Origin: an uncultured Lachnospiraceae bacterium
Lineage (GTDB): Bacteria > Bacillota > Clostridia > Lachnospirales > Lachnospiraceae
DNA: 54,596 bases
NCBI GenBank assembly: GCA_947589315.1
Contig: CANPZE010000017.1
Coordinates: 1-54,596 of the forward strand
Direction of reading: 5' to 3'
The notes under the pieces were generated by a model that searched no databases, was not told where the DNA came from, and saw nothing but the letters and a program-made list of their open reading frames with translations. Of this stretch, positions 49,767-54,596 are shown one piece after another; position 1 is the stretch's first letter; the number at the start of each line of letters is the position of its first letter. The translations under genes and the position numbers were made by a program.

Positions 49767-50504
49767 TTATTTGATGGACAAAATCGCCTCATAACGTGTG
49801 GAGTCAATAAACTCGCTGACAAAGGGCGTTTGAGGCCGGAGGCAGATTTCCTCGGGCGTCCCGATCTGCTCTACCTTTCCCTGGTTGGTGATGATCACCG
49901 TATCTGCCACTTCCATGGCCTCTTCCTGGTCGTGGGTCACAAAGATACTGGTCACTCCTACCCTTCCGATCATTTCCCGCAGCCAGGTACGCAATTCACG
50001 GCGCACTTTTGCATCGATTGCCGCAAAGGGTTCATCCAGCAGCAGCAGATGGGGATTAGGGGCCAATGCCCGGGCAAATGCCACCCTCTGCCTCTGTCCG
50101 CCGGAAAGCTGATGGGGATACCGTTTCCCAAGATCCTTCATGGAGATCAGTTCTAAAAGCTCCTCCACCCGGGTCTTGATCTCTGCCTTGCTTTTTTTCT
50201 GCACCTGAAGGCCAAAAGCTATGTTATCTGCCACTGTCATATAACGGAACAGGGCGTAATTCTGAAATACAAAGCCAATCCCTCGCTTACTGCCCGGTAA
50301 TGCATTTACCCTGCTCCCATCAATGATGATATCTCCGGAATCCGGCGAATCTAACCCGGCAATCATGCGAAGGATCGTAGTCTTGCCGCTGCCGCTGGGA
50401 CCCAGCAGCGCGGCCAATTTCCCCTTCTCTATCCCAAAACAGACATCCTTGGAGGCCTGAAAGCCATCAAAGGTCTTATTGATATTTTTCATTTCCACAT
50501 ACAT
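49767..50504 (-). CDS. cysA: Sulfate ABC transporter ATPase
   Basis: 245 residues: Walker A GPSGSGKTT, signature LSGGQRQRVAFARAL, Walker B LLLLDEPFAAID, switch His [14 protein letters not shown]. About 100 residues shorter than typical CysA because it lacks the C-terminal TOBE regulatory domain. It starts six bases after the fused permease and belongs to cysP-cysTW-cysA. Sulfate or thiosulfate import is inferred from the binding protein. Confidence 0.92.
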   Translation of the reverse strand: MYVEMKNINKTFDGFQASKDVCFGIEKGKLAALLGPSGSGKTTILRMIAGLDSPDSGDIIIDGSRVNALPGSKRGIGFVFQNYALFRYMTVADNIAFGLQVQKKSKAEIKTRVEELLELISMKDLGKRYPHQLSGGQRQRVAFARALAPNPHLLLLDEPFAAIDAKVRRELRTWLREMIGRVGVTSIFVTHDQEEAMEVADTVIITNQGKVEQIGTPEEICLRPQTPFVSEFIDSTRYEAILSIK

Positions 50505-50510
50505 AATTAA

Positions 50511-52211
50511 TTATCCCTCCTTGTTCCTCAAACCTTCTACCACATTCCGGGCGATCAGTATCAATATAGCCAGGATCACCAGGATCGATGACACTGCAAA
50601 AGCTGCCGTTGTGTTAAACTCGTTATACAAAATCTCTACATGGAGAGGAAGGGTATTGGTCTTCCCCCTCAAATGCCCGGAGATAACAGATACGGCGCCA
50701 AACTCTCCCATAGCCCGGGCGGTACACAAGATAACTCCATATAGCAATGCCCATTTGATATGGGGAAAGGTTATCCTGCGGAAAATCGTAAAGCCGCCCG
50801 CTCCCATCAGCGCCGCCGCCTCTTCTTCATCCTTGCCCTGGGCATTCAATACGGGGAACAATTCCCGGAACACAAAGGGAAATGTGACAAATATCGTAGC
50901 CAGGATCACTCCCGGCACGGCAAATACAATCTTAATATCATATTGTTTGAGAAAATCCCCCATCCATCCGATATTGCCAAAGGTCAGGATAAAGATCAGG
51001 CCGGCGATCACGGGTGAGATGGAAAAGGGAATGTCGATCAGGGTAGCCAGCAGCTGCCTGCCCCGGAAATAAAATTTGGACAGCAGATAGGAGGAGAACA
51101 GGCCGAATATGGTATTGACCGCTACTGCGATCACAGTCGCCAATAAGGTCAGCTTCAATGCGCTGATTGTATATTCGTCCATTACAGCCTTCTGATAGGC
51201 TTCCCATCCTTTCCCCAGGGCGTTAAAGGCTACTACCAGTAAAGGCAGCACCAGCATAATGGCTAAAAACAAAATGCTGACTATGATCAGCAGATACTTC
51301 ACGGCATGGCTGTAGGAATTCTCATGCACCTCCACTACCTTTTGTATGGAAGGGGCATTATCCCCGCTGCTAAAACGCTGCATATAGATCTGCAGGGAGT
51401 TGATCACAAACATTAATAAAAAGGATAATATCAGCAGTACCAGGGCGATGGCCGTGGCGTCTGCATATTTATATTGCTCCAGCTTTGACATGATCAGGAG
51501 AGGAGCGATCTGCGTTTTAAAGGGGATGTTGCCGGCAATAAACACTACGCTGCCGTACTCTCCGATCCCCCTGGCAAAAGCAAGGCCAAAGCCTGCCAGC
51601 AAAGCAGGGAACAGCTCTGGCAGGATCACCCGGAAGAAAATCCTTCCCCGGCCTGCCCCGAGCATTGTTGCCGCCTCCTCATACTGACGGTCCAGCTTCT
51701 GTAATACCGGCTGCACCGCCCGCACCACAAAAGGAATCCCTACAAATATCATAGCAATGGTGATCCCTGTGCGGGTGTAGGCGATCTTAATCCCCACTTT
51801 GGCAAACAAAGCTCCCAGCCAGCCCGTATCGGTATACAGGGAAGTAAGGGCAATGCCCGCTACTGCCGTGGGCAGGGCAAACGGCAATTCGATCATTCCA
51901 TCTAAAATCCGTTTGCCCGGGAAATCATAGCGGACCAGCACCCATGCCAGGATAAGGCCAAATACACCATTCAGCACAGCCGCAATAAAAGCGCTGCTCA
52001 GACTGACTACATAACCGGATACGATCTGCTTTGATGTTATAACATCCAGAAATTCCTGGAGGCTCAGCCGGCTGGCGCTGATAACGATAGATACCAGCGG
52101 TATCAGCACAAGGCAGCTGAGCAATGTCATTGTCACTCCCATAGAAAGGCCAAAGCCCGGGATCACCCTGATCCCATGTTTATTCTTTACTTTCTTGATC
52201 TGCTCCTCCAT
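50511..52211 (-). CDS. Fused sulfate permease CysT-CysW
   Basis: 566 residues from ATG 52211 (AAAGGG eight bases upstream). The first half (about 1-285) is CysT-like, with the EAA loop EEAATMLGAGRGRIFFRVILPELFP; the second half (about 300-566) is CysW-like, with EEAAALMGAGGFTIFRRITFPHIKW. A charged linker (SSGDNAPSIQKVVEVHEN) joins them. Normally these are two separate genes. Twelve or so membrane spans are expected, so one polypeptide can form the whole channel. No stop or frameshift at the junction. Lies 15 bases after the binding-protein gene. Confidence 0.92.
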   Translation of the reverse strand: MEEQIKKVKNKHGIRVIPGFGLSMGVTMTLLSCLVLIPLVSIVISASRLSLQEFLDVITSKQIVSGYVVSLSSAFIAAVLNGVFGLILAWVLVRYDFPGKRILDGMIELPFALPTAVAGIALTSLYTDTGWLGALFAKVGIKIAYTRTGITIAMIFVGIPFVVRAVQPVLQKLDRQYEEAATMLGAGRGRIFFRVILPELFPALLAGFGLAFARGIGEYGSVVFIAGNIPFKTQIAPLLIMSKLEQYKYADATAIALVLLILSFLLMFVINSLQIYMQRFSSGDNAPSIQKVVEVHENSYSHAVKYLLIIVSILFLAIMLVLPLLVVAFNALGKGWEAYQKAVMDEYTISALKLTLLATVIAVAVNTIFGLFSSYLLSKFYFRGRQLLATLIDIPFSISPVIAGLIFILTFGNIGWMGDFLKQYDIKIVFAVPGVILATIFVTFPFVFRELFPVLNAQGKDEEEAAALMGAGGFTIFRRITFPHIKWALLYGVILCTARAMGEFGAVSVISGHLRGKTNTLPLHVEILYNEFNTTAAFAVSSILVILAILILIARNVVEGLRNKEG

Positions 52212-52226
52212 AGCCAAAGCCCTTTC

Positions 52227-53294
52227 TTATTCTGAATAGATCTGGTCAAAGATCGCGCCATCGTCAAAATACGTTTTATATGCCTCATCCCAGCCGCCAA
52301 AATCATCAATGGTCACCAGATTCATATCCAGATCAAACTGGTCTGCAAATTCCTGAAGAATCTCCTCATTGGAGGGGCGGTAGTAATTCTCTCCTGCCAG
52401 TTTCTGCGCCTCATCACTATACAGATACTGCAGGTATTCCTTTGACACATCCTCTGTGCCATGATTCTTCACATTTTCATCTACAATTGCTACAGAAGGC
52501 TGGGCAAGAATGCTGATGCTGGGCGTTACGATCTCATACTCATCGGGATATTCTTCCATAGACAGATATGCCTCATTCTCCCAGGCGATCAAAACGTCTC
52601 CCTGCTTATTCTCTACAAAAGTATTCGTTGCTCCTCTGGCTCCGGAATCCAGTACCAGCACATTCTGATACAGCTTTTTCATGAATTCCTTGGTAGCCTC
52701 TTCGTCCTCTCCATCCTGCTTCTGCTGGTATGCCCATGCAGCCAGGAAGTTCCAGCATGCCCCGCCGGATGTCTTAGGATTTGGCGTGATCACCTCTACG
52801 CCGTCCTTTACCAGATCATCCCAATCCTTAATATTTTTCTCATTTCCTTTGCGTACCAGGAATACTATGGTAGAGGTATAGGGGGAACTATTTCCCTCAA
52901 ATTCATCCAGCCATCCGCTCTCAATCAGCCCGCTCTCTTCAATGGCTGTAATGTCATGCGCCAGCGCCAGTGTTACCACATCTGCTTCATTTCCTTCAAT
53001 CACAGAACGCGCCTGGGAACCAGATCCACCATGTGACTGAGTCACGGTTACATCCTGGCCGCTTTGCTCTTTCCAGTGCTTGGTAAATAATTCATTGTAT
53101 GCTGCATAAAACTCTCTGGTAGGATCATAGGATACATTCAATAGTTCTACGCTGGAACTTTGTTCACTACCTTGTTCCTGTCCACTGCTGCTCTTACTTT
53201 TTCCGCAGCCTGTCAGCGTCCCAGTTACCGTTATCGCTATCAGAAGCAATGCTGCTGTTGCTTTCCTTGTTTTCGTAAATAATCTCTTCTTCAT
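52227..53294 (-). CDS. cysP: Sulfate-binding lipoprotein
   Basis: 355 residues. Lipoprotein signal [12 protein letters not shown], then the Sbp/CysP fold: [61 protein letters not shown] and [27 protein letters not shown], which carry the sulfate-coordinating main chain and Ser residues in relatives. First gene of the sulfate importer. GGAGGACTTATCT lies before the ATG and a sigma-A promoter about 80 bases upstream. It could be named sbp or cysP; sequence alone does not separate sulfate from thiosulfate preference. Confidence 0.93.
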   Translation of the reverse strand: MKKRLFTKTRKATAALLLIAITVTGTLTGCGKSKSSSGQEQGSEQSSSVELLNVSYDPTREFYAAYNELFTKHWKEQSGQDVTVTQSHGGSGSQARSVIEGNEADVVTLALAHDITAIEESGLIESGWLDEFEGNSSPYTSTIVFLVRKGNEKNIKDWDDLVKDGVEVITPNPKTSGGACWNFLAAWAYQQKQDGEDEEATKEFMKKLYQNVLVLDSGARGATNTFVENKQGDVLIAWENEAYLSMEEYPDEYEIVTPSISILAQPSVAIVDENVKNHGTEDVSKEYLQYLYSDEAQKLAGENYYRPSNEEILQEFADQFDLDMNLVTIDDFGGWDEAYKTYFDDGAIFDQIYSE

Positions 53295-53369
53295 AGATAA
53301 GTCCTCCTTCTCGCTTTCTTATTCTAATGCGCCAAAGATTTTCACCAAATATTTCCTCGGTGTATTTTT

Positions 53370-53398
53370 ACTATATCTCTCCTTTTAGCACATTACAA
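53370..53398 (-). promoter_or_regulatory. Promoter of sulfate importer operon
   Basis: TTGTAA (53398-53393), 17-base spacer, TATAGT (53375-53370). The roughly 75-base leader contains no recognisable S-box riboswitch. Confidence 0.65.
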
Positions 53399-53550
53399 CA
53401 ATATATTTTATTTTTCTTATGGTTTCATATATTTTTCAATATGTATTATTTATTACTGATAAGTTAATACTAATAAAATTATATCAATAGTTGTATTATT
53501 TACAAATTTGCATAACATATTCCCAATGGAAAAGGAGAGGAGGTCATCTA

Positions 53551-53766
53551 TTGAATGGGCAAAAAAAGAAAAAAATCCAGGTAGTATCTCCTGAGGATAT
53601 CCAAAAACTGCCCTTTCAGGAACAGGCAAAATGGGAGCTTGCTCTGGAATTAGGACTCTTTGATAAGGTAGTGGCCCAGGGATGGAAGTCACTGACCGCA
53701 AGGGAGAGCGGACGGATCGGCGGGATCCTCTCCGCCAGAGACAGGGCCAAAAAAGCCATGAAATAA
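53551..53766 (+). CDS. Small acid-soluble spore protein, alpha/beta-type family
   Basis: 71 residues from TTG 53551, seven bases after GGAGAGGAGG. The product (MNGQKKKKIQVV...) contains KWELALELGLFDKVVAQGW and SLTARESGRIGG, matching the two conserved blocks of alpha/beta-type SASP relatives in clostridia (xELAxELGL and SGxxGG), although it is a divergent member with a basic N-terminus. These proteins coat and protect spore DNA. It is monogenic with a strong terminator and sits in an AT-rich region. An overlapping minus-strand frame has no ribosome site and is not taken. Confidence 0.82.
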   Translation: MNGQKKKKIQVVSPEDIQKLPFQEQAKWELALELGLFDKVVAQGWKSLTARESGRIGGILSARDRAKKAMK

Positions 53767-53783
53767 AAAGATTCCCTATCCCA

Positions 53784-53821
53784 TAAAAAAAGCGGCTCTC
53801 ATTCAAGAGCTGCTTTTTTAT
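53784..53821. terminator. Bidirectional terminator after SASP gene
   Basis: AAAAAAAGCGGCTCT (53784-53799) pairs with AGAGCTGCTTTTTT (53806-53819); usable by the genes on both strands. Confidence 0.88.
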
Positions 53822-53833
53822 AGGATAAGCTTA

Positions 53834-54397
53834 TTATTCTGTTTTCAATACTTCCAGGATCGATTCATTATCCGGCAAATATATGCTGGGAATCTGGTAA
53901 TCGGCATCGCCAAACATACACTTCGCATACTGGCTGCATACGGTATCATACACTGCCCGGCTGCATTTGACAGCCAGCGCCTGGACCAGGCGGACAAACA
54001 AGGTAGGCGACATACAGCTGCCCCAATACTTTCCATCCCCCTCTGTCAGGGTCTCCGGAGTCACCTCCATATCCTCCCCTGTCTCCTCATTATGTATCCA
54101 TACCAGCAGCTGCTGCTTTTCCTCGTCCACAGAAGCCAGCAAGGTACACTCCTGGCTTCTGTTTTTCCGAAAATGGATATCCTCCAATAATCTCTGGTTT
54201 ACATGAGCCAGGGGATCAAACAGAGTACGCTGGATATGATTACTGTCACTCTGCAGCAGATAGATCAGCCGGTCAATGCTTTTCTGGTTCATGACCGAGC
54301 TGTCCAAACTGTCCTTCTTTTCCATAAGGAATCCTACCAGCGCATCAATCTCTTCCTGATTTAGTAAAGAATAATTGTCATGCTTTGTCTTGTCCAT
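53834..54397 (-). CDS. Uncharacterised protein with FliM-like EIDAL motif
   Basis: 187 residues; GGAGGTATTT precedes the ATG. The N-terminus SLLNQEEIDALVGFL strongly resembles the LSQxEIDALL peptide of flagellar FliM, which binds CheY-P. It is followed by a similar second copy, MNQKSIDRLIYLL, then an alpha/beta domain (about 65-187: LLVWIHNEETGEDMEV, DGKYWGSCMSPTLFVRLVQALAV). The FliM SpoA domain is absent and no flagellar gene is nearby, so this is not FliM. Soluble, function unknown. Own promoter and terminator. Confidence 0.78.
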   Translation of the reverse strand: MDKTKHDNYSLLNQEEIDALVGFLMEKKDSLDSSVMNQKSIDRLIYLLQSDSNHIQRTLFDPLAHVNQRLLEDIHFRKNRSQECTLLASVDEEKQQLLVWIHNEETGEDMEVTPETLTEGDGKYWGSCMSPTLFVRLVQALAVKCSRAVYDTVCSQYAKCMFGDADYQIPSIYLPDNESILEVLKTE

Positions 54398-54453
54398 AAA
54401 TACCTCCTGCTATCTATCTATAAAATCATCTTTCCTGCTATTGCATTTCTTCT

Positions 54454-54482
54454 ATTATACAATCAAGCTTTAGGGGTTGCAA
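54454..54482 (-). promoter_or_regulatory. Promoter of EIDAL-motif protein gene
   Basis: TTGCAA (54482-54477), 17-base spacer, TATAAT (54459-54454). The remaining bases to the window end (54483-54596) are AT-rich and show nothing recognisable. Confidence 0.78.
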
Positions 54483-54596
54483 GACAAAACTTATTCCATT
54501 TTCCATTATTTTTTGGAATCCCGTCTTTAGGATTTAGCACTATATTTCTTTGAGAGTTTATATATAAATGTTTTCCCCTAAGTCAGCATGTTTGCT

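Noticed and set aside
53453-53806. 117-codon minus-strand frame over the spore protein gene
   Set aside because: No ribosome site; the plus-strand frame has AGGAGG, a TTG start and SASP-type conserved blocks.

Overview
The window looks like chromosome from a low-to-mid GC, endospore-forming, anaerobic gut Firmicute of the Lachnospiraceae type (Clostridia). The reasons are the strong AGGAGG ribosome sites and frequent GTG/TTG starts, a spore-type small acid-soluble protein (53551-53766), clostridial proteins such as a DUF3881-like protein and a class A PBP homologue with the clostridial Cys-rich tail, and many BspA-type leucine-rich-repeat surface proteins. No tRNA, rRNA, CRISPR array or insertion sequence was seen. 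Genus cannot be fixed from the sequence alone.

Left end (1-13.5 kb): four large secreted BspA-like LRR proteins lie head to tail on the minus strand (the first runs off the window). Each complete one has a signal peptide, LRR_5-type repeats, a Pro/Gly/Thr/Ser hexapeptide array and a basic fibronectin-III-like C-terminus. Upstream of them is a 236-bp segment bounded by exact 22-bp inverted repeats (12427-12448 and 12641-12662). It carries a near-consensus extended -10 promoter and sits beside a complete tyrosine recombinase gene (12699-13547). I read this as an invertible promoter switch that phase-varies the surface-protein cluster. In the orientation sequenced, the promoter points away from the LRR genes and into the 3' end of the recombinase gene, so the cluster is probably OFF. 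This is the most striking system in the window.

Middle (13.9-33.5 kb): a DUF3881-like gene; a class A penicillin-binding-protein homologue whose transglycosylase and transpeptidase motifs are both degenerate (a pseudo-PBP), directly downstream of purF-purB-purA; purC; a GH3 lipoprotein; a tiny Cys-rich protein; an internalin-like LRR protein; a 59-residue protein; aroC, trpS and a MIF-like tautomerase; then a polyamine importer (potA-potB-potC-potD) led by its own HTH-cupin regulator, with a clear promoter and operator.

Right part (33.6-54.6 kb): an uncharacterised three-gene plus-strand unit; an AraC regulator; a GntR-ABC transporter operon with a perfect 14-bp inverted-repeat operator; a nicotinamidase/NAPRTase salvage pair; a GH31 alpha-xylosidase; an orphan zinc-binding lipoprotein with a Fur/Zur regulator and a perfect palindromic operator; a LytTR regulator with a non-phosphorylatable receiver; a secreted papain-like protease; cysS; a sulfate importer with a fused CysT-CysW permease; a spore protein; and a small protein with a FliM-like EIDAL motif. 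Most intergenic regions carry recognisable sigma-A promoters or hairpin terminators, listed individually.
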